Assembly: GCF_019468465.1 (NCBI RefSeq)
Contig: NZ_CP080519.1
Span: 9,665,001-9,729,000, forward strand
Direction: 5' to 3'
From: Amycolatopsis sp. DSM 110486
GTDB taxonomy: Bacteria; Actinomycetota; Actinomycetes; Mycobacteriales; Pseudonocardiaceae
DNA: 64,000 nucleotides
In this document: one piece after another, positions 8,601 to 16,794 of the stretch
How the letters are laid out: the number at the start of each line of letters is the position of its first letter
Position numbering within the stretch: position 1 is the stretch's first letter
The notes under the pieces: generated by a model
What the model saw: the letters and a program-made list of their open reading frames with translations, nothing else
What the model was told of the DNA's origin: nothing
Databases searched by the model: none
Made by a program: the position numbers and the translations under genes

Positions 8601-9474
8601 GGGTGGCCTCCAGTTTTCCTCGGATGTCGGCGAGCGCGCGCTTGACCAGCACGCCGGTGAGCCGGCTGCGGTACTCGGCGCTCGCGTGGATGTCCCCGGT
8701 CGGGTCGACCTGCGCGCGGGCGGCGGCTTCGGCCTCGGGCAACAGGTCGTCGCCGAGCGACGCGCCGGTGACCAGCGCCTCGACGTCGGTGAGCCGGTGC
8801 GGGGTGGGCGCGACGCCGGCCGCGGCGATGCGGCACGCGGTGACCACGCCGGCGGCGTCGACCTCGCACACCGCGGCCACGCCGGCGAGCGCGAAGTCGC
8901 CGCGACGCGTCGCGAACTCGCTGAACGCCGAGAACTGGTTCGCCGGCGGACGCGGCACGCTGACCTGCAGCAGCAGCTCGTCGGGCTCGAGCGAAGTGGT
9001 GAGGTGGAAGAGGAAGAACTCCTCCGCCGGCACCTCGCGCACCCCGCGCGACGAAGCGATCGTGAAGGTCGCGTCGAGCACCGAGAGCACGCTCGGCAGC
9101 TCCGCCGCCGGGTCGGCGTGGGCAAGGCTGCCGCAGATCGTGCCGCGGTTGCGGATCTGCGGGTGTGCCACCTGCTGCAACGCCTCGGTGAGCACCGGCA
9201 GCACGGCGGCGGCCTCGGCCGAGCGTTCGACGCGGCGCTGCCGCACGAGCAGCGGGATCGTGATGCGCGTGTCGCCGAACGTCGGCTCGGCGTACTCGGC
9301 GCCGACGCGGTTCACGTCGACCAGGTGCTCGAAGCGCGCCAGGCGGAAGTTGAGCATCGGCATCAGGCTCTGGCCGCCGGCCAGGACCTTGGCGTCGTCG
9401 CCGTAGACCTGCAGCGTCGCGAGCGCCTCGTCGAGGCTGCGCGGCGAGTGGTAGGTGAACCTGCCGGGTTTCAT
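8593..9474 (-). CDS. coxM: Molybdenum hydroxylase FAD subunit (CoxM type)
   Basis: A 293-residue FAD-binding protein of the CO-dehydrogenase medium-subunit family. It has AGGQSLMPMLNFRLA near residues 32-46 and TICGSLAHADPAAELP near 111-126, the two FAD-contact motifs. The start ATG 9474 overlaps the stop of the alpha/beta hydrolase upstream (ATGA). It completes an M-S-L hydroxylase trio and should oxidise the iron-sulfur subunit and pass electrons to an acceptor. Confidence 0.95.
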   Translation of the reverse strand: MKPGRFTYHSPRSLDEALATLQVYGDDAKVLAGGQSLMPMLNFRLARFEHLVDVNRVGAEYAEPTFGDTRITIPLLVRQRRVERSAEAAAVLPVLTEALQQVAHPQIRNRGTICGSLAHADPAAELPSVLSVLDATFTIASSRGVREVPAEEFFLFHLTTSLEPDELLLQVSVPRPPANQFSAFSEFATRRGDFALAGVAAVCEVDAAGVVTACRIAAAGVAPTPHRLTDVEALVTGASLGDDLLPEAEAAARAQVDPTGDIHASAEYRSRLTGVLVKRALADIRGKLEATRA

Positions 9475-10274
9475 GCGGTCTCCGTGCCGGTCGTGCCGGT
9501 CTTGAGGTGCGCCCGCACGCGCTCGGCGAGCGCGGGCCGTTCGATCAGGGACATGTGCCGCAGGCCGGTCTGGACCTCCAGCACGGCGCCGGGGATGCCC
9601 TCGGCCAGCGCGGCCGCCATCTCCGGCGGCGTCGCGTAGTCGTGCTCCCCGACGAGCACGAGCGTGCTCGCGGTGACCGACGGAAGCAGCGAGCGGGAGT
9701 CCATCTCGCCCATCGCGATAGACGCCGCGGCGTGCGCCTCGCTGTTGGTGCGCAGGAAGATCTTCACGATCCGGTCGGCCTCGTTCGGGTTCGCCTCGCG
9801 GAACTCCGGGGAGAACCAGCGGTCCAGCTGGAACGCGACCTGCTTCGAGCGCGGCACGGACACGGCCTTCTCCGCGCGCTCGGCCCAGACCTGCGGCGCG
9901 CCGTCGCCGTAGTACGCCGTGGTGTCGGCGAGCACGAGCGAACGCACGCGGCCCGGGAAGCGGCCGGCGAAGTTCACGCCGACGCTGCCGCCCATCGACA
10001 GGCCCAGCAGCGACACGCTCTCGAGCCCGAGCGAGTCGAGCGCGGCGCCGAGGTCGTCGGCCAGGTCGGCGATCGAGAACGGCTTGCCGTCCCACGAGGA
10101 CTCGCCGTGGCCGCGCAGGTCGAACGCGAACACCTGGAACTCGTCGGCGAGTGCTTCGGCCAGCGGCGTCCACAGCTCGCCGGAGGTGGCGAGCGGGTGC
10201 AGCAGCACCACGGGCTCGCCCGCGCCCCAGCGGCGGACCGCCAGCGGACCCGCGGTCGAGGTGGACGGGATCAT
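9471..10274 (-). CDS. Alpha/beta hydrolase (enol-lactone hydrolase/deformylase-like)
   Basis: A 267-residue alpha/beta hydrolase with oxyanion HPLATSGELW, DLRGHGES, nucleophile Ser93 in GLSMGG, acid in GEHDYA and His in LRHMSLIERP. The sequence style resembles PcaD (beta-ketoadipate enol-lactone hydrolase) and related ring-cleavage-product hydrolases such as N-formylmaleamate deformylase. It is coupled by ATGA overlaps to both the amidohydrolase before it and coxM after it. It very likely acts on a pathway intermediate; which one cannot be told from sequence alone. Confidence 0.9.
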   Translation of the reverse strand: MIPSTSTAGPLAVRRWGAGEPVVLLHPLATSGELWTPLAEALADEFQVFAFDLRGHGESSWDGKPFSIADLADDLGAALDSLGLESVSLLGLSMGGSVGVNFAGRFPGRVRSLVLADTTAYYGDGAPQVWAERAEKAVSVPRSKQVAFQLDRWFSPEFREANPNEADRIVKIFLRTNSEAHAAASIAMGEMDSRSLLPSVTASTLVLVGEHDYATPPEMAAALAEGIPGAVLEVQTGLRHMSLIERPALAERVRAHLKTGTTGTETA

Positions 10275-11305
10275 GCGGGCCTCCGGAAGATCTTCTCGGC
10301 GTTGGTGCGCAGGATCGCCTCGGTGTCGCTTTCGGACAGTCCGGCGTCCAGCACGGTGTGCACGGGGCGCGGGTCGCCCAGCGCGAACGGGTAGTCGCTG
10401 CCCAGCACCACGTGGTCGGAGCCGACGAGCCCGGTGAGGAAGCGGATGGCCGGCGCGGACAGCGCGACGGTGTCGTAGACGAAGTCGCGCAGGTAGTCCG
10501 ACGGTTTCTCCCGCTCGAGCTCCCCCGCGAACGCCTCCTTGGTGCGGTAGCCGCCGTCGAGCCGGCTCGCCTGGTACGGCAGGAACCCGCCGCCGTGCAC
10601 GAGGATCACCTTGAGGCCGGGGTGGCGGTCGAGCAGGCCGTGGAGGATCAGCTCGGTCACGGCGACGGTGTTGTCGATCAGCCGGCCGTGGACGTTGCCC
10701 ATCGTGCCGAGCGTGGCGAGCTCACCCGAGGGCCCGTACGTGGGCGGGTGCAGCACCACCGGGATCTCCTCGCGCGCGGCGACCGTCCACAGTGGCTCGA
10801 AGTTCTCCTCGTGCGGCGCCGAACCGGTGAGCGGGTCGGTGCTCAGCATGACGCCGGTGAACTCCGGGCGCTTCCACGCCTCCAGCAGGTCGGCGGCGGC
10901 CTGCTCGCCGTCGTCGGTGGCCACGGACGCCAGCGCGGTCGTGCCGCCGCCGAGCTCGGCCACGGACTCGGCCATCGCGTCGTTGACCGTGCGGGCCCAG
11001 TCGCGCGCGGCGGGCGGTTCCAGGAACGCCGACTGGATGTCCATCCACGGCGAGATGACCTGGGTGGCCACGCCCGTCTGCGCGCGCCAGCCGGCCCGCG
11101 GGCCGGTCTCGTTCATCCGCGCGCCGATCGGGCGGGTCTCGCCCATGCCGGGCACGTCGACGACCCAGCCCTTCTCCGTGCGCCGGGCGCTGAAGCCGCA
11201 CGCGGGCGCCTTCTCGAGCGCCGCGAGCAGCGATGGCGGGACGATGTGCGCGTGCGTGTCGAGAACCGGGTAGGGGACGATCTCGTCGCTGTCCGTCCGA
11301 CTCAC
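10271..11305 (-). CDS. Amidohydrolase_2 (ACMSD-like) metal-dependent decarboxylase/hydrolase
   Basis: A 344-residue amidohydrolase of the ACMSD branch. Metal-site motifs are DTHAH near residues 16-20, HPPTYG, VHGGGFLPY and the late LGSDYPF aspartate. The family includes non-oxidative decarboxylases (gamma-resorcylate, isoorotate, 3,6-dihydroxypicolinate) and hydratases or hydrolases. It is the first gene of the leftward hydroxylase operon and lies divergent from ubiX, with a 200-base control region between. It may provide a second, metal-dependent decarboxylation or a ring hydrolysis. Confidence 0.88.
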   Translation of the reverse strand: MSRTDSDEIVPYPVLDTHAHIVPPSLLAALEKAPACGFSARRTEKGWVVDVPGMGETRPIGARMNETGPRAGWRAQTGVATQVISPWMDIQSAFLEPPAARDWARTVNDAMAESVAELGGGTTALASVATDDGEQAAADLLEAWKRPEFTGVMLSTDPLTGSAPHEENFEPLWTVAAREEIPVVLHPPTYGPSGELATLGTMGNVHGRLIDNTVAVTELILHGLLDRHPGLKVILVHGGGFLPYQASRLDGGYRTKEAFAGELEREKPSDYLRDFVYDTVALSAPAIRFLTGLVGSDHVVLGSDYPFALGDPRPVHTVLDAGLSESDTEAILRTNAEKIFRRPA

Positions 11306-11401
11306 CTCTCAGTGCCGAAGACCACGTGTGGGAAAACTCGCTGGTCCTCGACGCTAGGTGCCCAGGACAGGGGCAACCAGCGCGCTTTGCTGTCGGCCCC
11401 G

Positions 11402-11416
11402 GTAAGCAGTTCTTAC
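11402..11416. promoter_or_regulatory. Candidate LysR binding box between divergent operons
   Basis: GTAAG-CAGTT-CTTAC is an interrupted inverted repeat that contains an exact T-N11-A (T11403, A11415). It lies between the amidohydrolase start (11305) and ubiX start (11506). It is followed at 11420-11442 by a GGCCCC...GGGGCC hairpin with CTCGCGCGAG inside. A LysR regulator is encoded two genes to the right, as is usual for control of such divergent regions. Confidence 0.5.
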
Positions 11417-11505
11417 AGCGGCCCCCTCGCGCGAGCGGGGCCCGGCGTGATGCGATGACCCGAGCCCGGCACCACAACCGGGTGACAGCGAAAGGCAGGT
11501 GCCCG

Positions 11506-12126
11506 TTGACGGAGACAGGACTTCCGCGGCGAAACGTCGTCGTGGCCATCACCGGGGCGAGCGGTGCGTGTTACGGCGTGCGCATTCTGCAACTGCTCCG
11601 CGAGCGTCCGGACTTCTCGACGCACCTCATCCTGTCGAAGGCCGGGATCGTGACGCTGCGCCACGAGTGCGACCTGTCCGCCGAGGACGTGCGCGAACTG
11701 GCCGACGTCACGCACCGGCCCGGCGAGATCGGCGCGACCATCGCGTCGGGCTCGTTCCCCGTGGAGGCCATGGTGGTGGCCCCGTGCTCCATCAAGACGC
11801 TCTCGGCCATCGCCACCGGTTACACCGACGACCTCGTCGCCCGCGCCGCCGACGTGTGCCTCAAGGAGGGCCGGCCGCTGCTGCTCATGGTGCGCGAGAC
11901 GCCGCTGCACCTCGGGCACCTCAAGTCGATGACCGCGGCGGCCGAAGCGGGCGCCATCATCGCGCCCCCGGTCCCGGCCTTCTATTCTCGACCCGAGACG
12001 ATCGACGACCTGGTGGACTTCACCGCTCGCCGCGCGCTCTCCCGGGTGGGCCTGTGGGAGCTCGCTCCCCCGGCGTGGGACGGTGACGTGACCAGACGCA
12101 AAGACGCTCTCACCCACGGTGGCTGA
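11506..12126 (+). CDS. ubiX: UbiX/Pad1-family flavin prenyltransferase
   Basis: A 206-residue protein of the UbiX family. Motifs are VVVAITGASGACYGVRIL near the start (FMN-binding loop), VVAPCSIKTLSAIATGYTDDL in the middle and RETPLHLGHLKSM, all conserved in enzymes that join dimethylallyl phosphate to FMN to make prenylated FMN. That cofactor is needed by UbiD decarboxylases, one of which lies 2.5 kb away in the opposing operon. TTG 11506 is preferred (AGG six bases upstream, and only a short lead before ITGASG); GTG 11482 is an alternative. It is followed by lysR and gntR in the same direction. Confidence 0.93.
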   Translation: MTETGLPRRNVVVAITGASGACYGVRILQLLRERPDFSTHLILSKAGIVTLRHECDLSAEDVRELADVTHRPGEIGATIASGSFPVEAMVVAPCSIKTLSAIATGYTDDLVARAADVCLKEGRPLLLMVRETPLHLGHLKSMTAAAEAGAIIAPPVPAFYSRPETIDDLVDFTARRALSRVGLWELAPPAWDGDVTRRKDALTHGG

Positions 12127-12162
12127 CGGCGGGACCGCGAGAGCGGTCGGGAAAGGACTCGG

Positions 12163-13071
12163 GTGCTCGAAGCTCGGCGACTGCAGATCTTCTCGGCGGT
12201 GGCCGAACGCGGCTCGTTCACCGCGGCGGCCGAAGCCCTGTTCATGACCCATTCCGCCGTGTCGCAGCAGATGGCGCTGCTGGAGCGGCAGCTGGGCGTG
12301 CCGCTCATGATCCGCGGCCCCCGCGGCATCGAGCTCACCGACTCCGGGCGCATCCTCGCCGAGCGCAGCACGGGCCTGCTCGGCACGATCGCGAACATCG
12401 AGCAGGAGATGCAGGACCTCAAGGCGCAGCAGTCGTACGTGCGCCTCGGCGCGTTCCCCACCGCCGGCGCGGACCTCATCCCGCGCGTGGTGCGGACGTA
12501 CCAGGAGCGCTACCCGGACACGAAGATCGTGCTGCGCTCGGCCCACGCCTCCGACATGCCCGCGAACCTGCGCGACGGCTCGATCCACCTGGGCCTGGCC
12601 TGGGACTACGACTTCGACCCGCGCTCGGTGCCCGCCGACATCGAGTGGATCCACCTGGCCGACGACCCCCTGTGCGTGCTCGTGCCGGTGGACCACCCCG
12701 TGGCCGGTGAGTCCGAAGTGGAGCTGCGCGAGCTCGCGGGCGAGAGCTGGGTGGTGCGCAGCCACCGCCCGCCGTACGACGAGGCGTTCACGACGCTGTG
12801 CCGGCTCGCCGGGTTCGAACCGGACATCGGCTTCGCCACGGAGGACTACCTGTCGGCGCAGGGCCTGGTGGCGGCGGGCGTCGGCATCAGCGCGGCTCCG
12901 CGGCTCGCGCTGGTGGCGCTGCGGCCCGACGTCGTCGCCGTGGACATCGCCGGTCCCGCGCCGCGCCGGCGCATCGCGGCCGTCCGGCTGCTCAACGCGA
13001 GCCACCCCCCGGCCGCACAGCAGATGCTCGACGTCCTGCGAGCGGCCACGACCCCCGAGGAGACCCCGTGA
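12163..13071 (+). CDS. LysR-family transcriptional regulator
   Basis: A 302-residue LysR regulator with GTG start. The N-terminal winged helix includes RGSFTAAAEALFMTHSAVSQ, followed by a linker helix and a periplasmic-binding-like effector domain. It lies 36 bases after ubiX and overlaps the following gntR by 4 bases (GTGA). By position it probably senses a pathway carboxylate and activates ubiX and/or the divergent hydroxylase operon through the T-N11-A box at 11402-11416. Confidence 0.93.
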   Translation: MLEARRLQIFSAVAERGSFTAAAEALFMTHSAVSQQMALLERQLGVPLMIRGPRGIELTDSGRILAERSTGLLGTIANIEQEMQDLKAQQSYVRLGAFPTAGADLIPRVVRTYQERYPDTKIVLRSAHASDMPANLRDGSIHLGLAWDYDFDPRSVPADIEWIHLADDPLCVLVPVDHPVAGESEVELRELAGESWVVRSHRPPYDEAFTTLCRLAGFEPDIGFATEDYLSAQGLVAAGVGISAAPRLALVALRPDVVAVDIAGPAPRRRIAAVRLLNASHPPAAQQMLDVLRAATTPEETP

Positions 13072-13817
13072 CCGTGCCGGACGAAACCGGCGAACGGCCC
13101 GGCACCGACGTCCTGCGCCGCATCCTGCGGGACGGGCGCACCGAGATCTCGCTCGTGGACCGCATCGTCGAGGACCTCGCAGTGCAGATCATCGACGGCC
13201 GCCTGCCGCCGGGCGCCGACGTGAACTCCGTCGAGCTCGCCCGCCGCTACACCAGCAGCCGCACGCCCGTGCGCGAAGCGCTGCTGACGCTGCAGCGCGA
13301 AGGCCTCGTGGACATCCCGGCCCGCCGGCGCCCGCGCGTGGCCCCGGTGACGCTGAGCCAGGCGCGCGAGATGTACGAGATCCGCGCGAGCCTGCACGGC
13401 CTGGTCAGCGAGCTGATCGTGCGCAACGCCCCCGACAGCGCGCTCGACGTGCTGGAAAACTGGCAGACCCACCTGCGCGAGGACGCCGAACGCGGCGACG
13501 TGGACTCCTACTTCTGGCACAACGTCACCTTCCGCCAGGCCGAGGCGGAGGTCGCGGGCAACCACCAGCTCACCCGCCTGCTCGGCTCACTGGGCCTGCG
13601 CACGCTCCAGTTGCGCCACGTGAGCCTGTCACTGCCCGGCCGCCTCACGCGCTCCGTGGACGACCACGAGCGGCTCCTGGAGGCCTACCGCGACCGCGAC
13701 GCCCCGCTGGCCGTGGCGCTGACGAAGTCCATCATCGCGGCCGGGCTGCAGGCGATAGAGGAGTCCGGCTGGTCGGGCCTGCAGGTCGAGCGCTCCCCCG
13801 GCCCGCCCGACGCCTGA
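13068..13817 (+). CDS. GntR-family regulator with FCD domain (copy 1)
   Basis: A 249-residue protein with a GntR winged helix (VNSVELARRYTSSRTPVREA and following) and a C-terminal all-helical FCD ligand domain. The start GTG overlaps the LysR stop (GTGA). It is strikingly similar to the convergent GntR at 13926-14630: same helix-turn-helix, same YFWHNV motif and same LSLPGRL stretch. The two are paralogues, likely from a local duplication. FCD regulators usually repress carboxylate or sugar-acid catabolic genes. Confidence 0.93.
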   Translation: MTVPDETGERPGTDVLRRILRDGRTEISLVDRIVEDLAVQIIDGRLPPGADVNSVELARRYTSSRTPVREALLTLQREGLVDIPARRRPRVAPVTLSQAREMYEIRASLHGLVSELIVRNAPDSALDVLENWQTHLREDAERGDVDSYFWHNVTFRQAEAEVAGNHQLTRLLGSLGLRTLQLRHVSLSLPGRLTRSVDDHERLLEAYRDRDAPLAVALTKSIIAAGLQAIEESGWSGLQVERSPGPPDA

Positions 13818-13893
13818 CTGTCCCGGCCGGACGCGGGTGACCGGCGCCTGTGCACGGGTCGGGGCCTCGCGCGCACAGACGGCGGTTACGCGC

Positions 13894-13913
13894 GCCCGGC
13901 CGGGAAGCCGGGC
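13894..13913. terminator. Bidirectional terminator between convergent gntR genes
   Basis: GCCCGGC-CGGGAA-GCCGGGC forms a perfect 7-bp stem with a 6-base loop. It lies between the stops of the two convergent GntR genes (13817 and 13926). There is no T-tract, as is common in high-GC actinomycetes. Confidence 0.55.
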
Positions 13914-13925
13914 ACTACGACTGCC

Positions 13926-14630
13926 TCACACCTGGCCGGACCGCTCGATCGCCCGGTAACCCCGCAGCACCAGCGACCGGCTCACCGCCGCGGCGAGCGG
14001 CGCGTCGCGGTCGGCGTAGGCGTTGACGAGGCGCTCGTGGTCGGCGACCGAGTGCAGCAGCCGGCCCGGCAGAGACAGGCTCAGGTGCCGGAAGCGGTGC
14101 ATCTGCAGGCCCAGCGAGGACAGCCGCCGCTGCAGCTCGCCGTTCTGCGAGAGGCTCGCCTCGGCGTTGCGGAACCCGACGTTGTGCCAGAAGTAGCCGT
14201 GGACGTCGCCGCGTTCGGCGTCGTCGGCCAGCACCTTCTGCCAGGCACGCAGACCGTCGATCTCCTCGTCCGTGGCGCGGGCGACCACCAGCTCGCTGAC
14301 CAGCCCGTAGAGGCTGCCCCGGATCTCGTAGATCTCCCGCACCTGCCGCATGTCCACCGGCGAGACGTACGGCCGCCGCCGCGGCGGCACGATCACCAGC
14401 GACTCCCGTTCCAGCAGGAGCAGCGCCTCCCGCACCGGGGTGCGGGAGGTGCTGAACCGCCGGGCCAGCTCGGCCGAGTTGACCTCGTGACCGGGCCGCA
14501 GCCTGCCCTCCACGATGCTCGTGGCGAGCTCACGGAAGATCGTGAACGCGAGCGACGAGTCGCCGTCGGACCCGCGCAACGCGCTGAACAACAGCTCCTT
14601 CCGCAGGTCTTCGACGCCCGCGTCGGTCAC
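13926..14630 (-). CDS. GntR-family regulator with FCD domain (copy 2)
   Basis: A 234-residue GntR/FCD regulator: DNA-binding helix VNSAELARRFSTSRTPVREA, then the effector domain with YFWHNVGFR. GTG 14630 shares one base with the ubiD stop (TAGTG), so it is the last gene of the leftward ABC-importer/UbiD operon and is translationally coupled. It probably acts as the local repressor of that operon, using the TGTCGACA sites found upstream of the importer genes; this link is inferred. Confidence 0.93.
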   Translation of the reverse strand: MTDAGVEDLRKELLFSALRGSDGDSSLAFTIFRELATSIVEGRLRPGHEVNSAELARRFSTSRTPVREALLLLERESLVIVPPRRRPYVSPVDMRQVREIYEIRGSLYGLVSELVVARATDEEIDGLRAWQKVLADDAERGDVHGYFWHNVGFRNAEASLSQNGELQRRLSSLGLQMHRFRHLSLSLPGRLLHSVADHERLVNAYADRDAPLAAAVSRSLVLRGYRAIERSGQV

Positions 14631-16066
14631 TAGCCGAGCACCTCGGGCCAGCGCCTGGTCACCGAAGCGACCAGGTCCTCGGTCGACTCGGCCACCGCCG
14701 GGAAGCTCGCGAGCCGCTCGAACGGCCGGCACGCGTCGATCACCGCGCGGCTGTTGAACGCGATCTCGCCCGGCAGCGTGAGCGGGTCGACGCGGCTGCC
14801 CCACGTCCGCTTCATGACCTCGATGTCGAGCTCGGGGTTGGTGCGCCCGCACATCGCCCACACGACCTCGCCGAGATCACGCGGGTTCACGTCGTGGTCC
14901 ACGACCACCGTGAAGCGGTTCATGTACGCGGCGTTCGGCAGCTGCGCCGTGAGGTACGCGGCCTGGCGCGCGTGCCCCGGGTACTTCTGCTCGATCGCCA
15001 CGATCAGCAGCGACCGCCCGCCACCGGCCTCGTGCGCCCACACGGCGCGCACGCCGGGCAGCCCGGTCTTGCGCAGCGAGTCGGTGATGATCGCGGACTT
15101 CATCACGGTGCGCATGTACGAGTAGTCGTGCGGCGGCTTGCCCGGAGGCGCCCCGAGCAGGATCGGGTCGTCGCGGTAGTAGACCTTCTCGATGTCGATC
15201 GCGAGGATCGGGTCCTTCGAACCGGAGTAGTACCCGGTCCACTCGCCGAACGGGCCCTCCGGGCGCGTGTCGGCCGGGCGCACCCAGCCCTCGATCGCGA
15301 TCTCCGCGTCGTGCGGCAGCGGCAGGCCCGTGGCCAGGCCCGCGATCGTGCGCACCGGCGAACCCGTCATGGCCCCGACGTAGTCGTACTCCGACACGTC
15401 GCCGGGCACCTCGACGCCCGCCGCCACCAGGTACGCCGGGTGGTGCCCCAGCGACGCGGCGATCGGCGCGCGGCCCTCGGCCTCGAACCAGCGGCGCAGG
15501 TGCTGCGCGCCGTGCTTGCCGGCCTCGATGTTCACGGTCGCCGAGCGGCCCTCGTCCTGCACCTGCATGCGGTAGGCGCCGAGGTTGATCCGCCCGGTGT
15601 CGTAGTCACGCGTGACCACGGCGCAGCCCGTGCCGATGTAGCGCCCGCCGTCGCCCTCGTGCCAGCGCGGCACAGGGAACTTCAGCAGGTCGATCTCGTC
15701 GTCCACATGGGACAGCAGCGGGCCGTCGGTCACCGTGACGGCGCGGAACTCGGCCGCGTTGGCCGCCCACTCGCCCGGCTTCACCGCGAGGGTCTCCATG
15801 AGGTCCTCGTCGGTGTTGTCCCAGCCGAGGCCCAGCACGGAGCCGAGCAGCCGCGGGTTGCTGACCGAACCGGACAGCACCCGCGAGCCTGCGGAGTAGT
15901 CCTTGATGGAGTCGAACAGCATCGCCTTCGGCTTGCTGCGCCGGTAGTTGACCTGTGAGAGCGCGCCGATCTCCAGCTCCCAGTGGGCGCCCTCGATCGG
16001 CTGGACCTCGCCTTCGCGCTCGGCTTCGGCGAGCCAGCGCCGCAGGTCGGGACCGGTGTCGTTCAT
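14630..16066 (-). CDS. UbiD-family prenyl-FMN-dependent decarboxylase
   Basis: A 478-residue UbiD-family (de)carboxylase. It shows the family layout with KFPVPRWHEGDGGRYIGTG, INLGAYRMQV, the conserved EGPFGEWTGYYSG and a C-terminal PGEIAFNSRAVIDA region. Such enzymes use prenylated FMN, supplied by UbiX, to remove CO2 reversibly from (hetero)aromatic or acrylic acids. The sequence lacks features tying it to ubiquinone synthesis. ATG 16066 overlaps the amidase stop (ATGA). Candidate substrates include pyrrole-, furan-, indole- or pyridine-carboxylates; sequence alone does not decide. Confidence 0.93.
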   Translation of the reverse strand: MNDTGPDLRRWLAEAEREGEVQPIEGAHWELEIGALSQVNYRRSKPKAMLFDSIKDYSAGSRVLSGSVSNPRLLGSVLGLGWDNTDEDLMETLAVKPGEWAANAAEFRAVTVTDGPLLSHVDDEIDLLKFPVPRWHEGDGGRYIGTGCAVVTRDYDTGRINLGAYRMQVQDEGRSATVNIEAGKHGAQHLRRWFEAEGRAPIAASLGHHPAYLVAAGVEVPGDVSEYDYVGAMTGSPVRTIAGLATGLPLPHDAEIAIEGWVRPADTRPEGPFGEWTGYYSGSKDPILAIDIEKVYYRDDPILLGAPPGKPPHDYSYMRTVMKSAIITDSLRKTGLPGVRAVWAHEAGGGRSLLIVAIEQKYPGHARQAAYLTAQLPNAAYMNRFTVVVDHDVNPRDLGEVVWAMCGRTNPELDIEVMKRTWGSRVDPLTLPGEIAFNSRAVIDACRPFERLASFPAVAESTEDLVASVTRRWPEVLG

Positions 16067-16794
16067 GCTGCTCCTCGTCGCGTGTCGGCCTGGAAGTACT
16101 CGGTGGCCGCGTCGGCGGTGATCACGTCGGCGTACTTCTGGTTGAGATCGAACAGGCTCAGCCAGTGCGACGACTCGAACCGGTCGAAGCACAGGTCGCC
16201 GACCACGCCCACGCGGTAGCCCCGGCTGCACGCGTCGACCACGGTCGAGCGCACGCAGCCGCTGGTGGCCTCGCCGACCACGAGCAGCGTGTCGTAGCCC
16301 CCCGCCCGGAGGATGGTGTCGAGCGGGGTCTCGAAGAAGCAGCTCGGGCCGATCTTCCGAAGCACGATGTCACCCTCGGCCGGGGCCACCTCGGCGACGA
16401 TGGCGTTGCCGTCCACCGCGCGCGGCTTCGGCGCGAGCGCCGGAGCCGGTTTGCGGTTCCAGCGCCCGTACTCCGGTGGCGTGGCGTGGAAGTACGCCAC
16501 GCGCACGCCGGCATCGCGGGCCGCCTGGAGGAACGGTGCGGTGCGGTCGACGACCTCCCAGCCGGCGTCCCCGCACGAGCTGGGCCAGTCGGCGACCGAC
16601 TCCACGATGCCGGCCCGCGGCAGGCCGAGCGCGGCGTAGTACAGGTCGACGGCCACCACGAGCGGGCGCGAGCCGAGGCCGAACGGCGCCTGCTTGGCCC
16701 ACGACGTGGCCGCGAGCACGGCCCGGTCGCGATCCGTCAGGTAAGGCGCCCAGCCGTCCTCGAACACGGCGGCGGCCGTCTTCGGCACGGTCAT
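16063..16794 (-). CDS. Isochorismatase-fold amidase (N-carbamoylsarcosine/maleamate amidohydrolase-like)
   Basis: A 243-residue cysteine hydrolase with the Asp-Lys-Cys triad visible as Asp50 in LVVAVDLYYA, Lys147 in VLRKIGPSCF and Cys180 in EATSGCVRSTVVDAC. The family includes N-carbamoylsarcosine amidase, maleamate amidohydrolase (NicF) and ureidoacrylate amidohydrolase (RutB). It overlaps both the ABC lipoprotein gene upstream and ubiD downstream (ATGA each). This supports a step that releases ammonia from an amide or carbamoyl intermediate of an N-containing ring compound. Confidence 0.9.
   Translation of the reverse strand: MTVPKTAAAVFEDGWAPYLTDRDRAVLAATSWAKQAPFGLGSRPLVVAVDLYYAALGLPRAGIVESVADWPSSCGDAGWEVVDRTAPFLQAARDAGVRVAYFHATPPEYGRWNRKPAPALAPKPRAVDGNAIVAEVAPAEGDIVLRKIGPSCFFETPLDTILRAGGYDTLLVVGEATSGCVRSTVVDACSRGYRVGVVGDLCFDRFESSHWLSLFDLNQKYADVITADAATEYFQADTRRGAA

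Noticed and set aside
5734..9474. Aerobic CO dehydrogenase (form I)
   Set aside because: The active-site loop lacks the Cu-binding Cys of AYXCSFR, so CO oxidation is not supported despite CoxLMSG homology.
13894..13913. Transposon end near the duplicated gntR genes
   Set aside because: Only a single short hairpin is present, with no transposase, target duplication or second terminal repeat.
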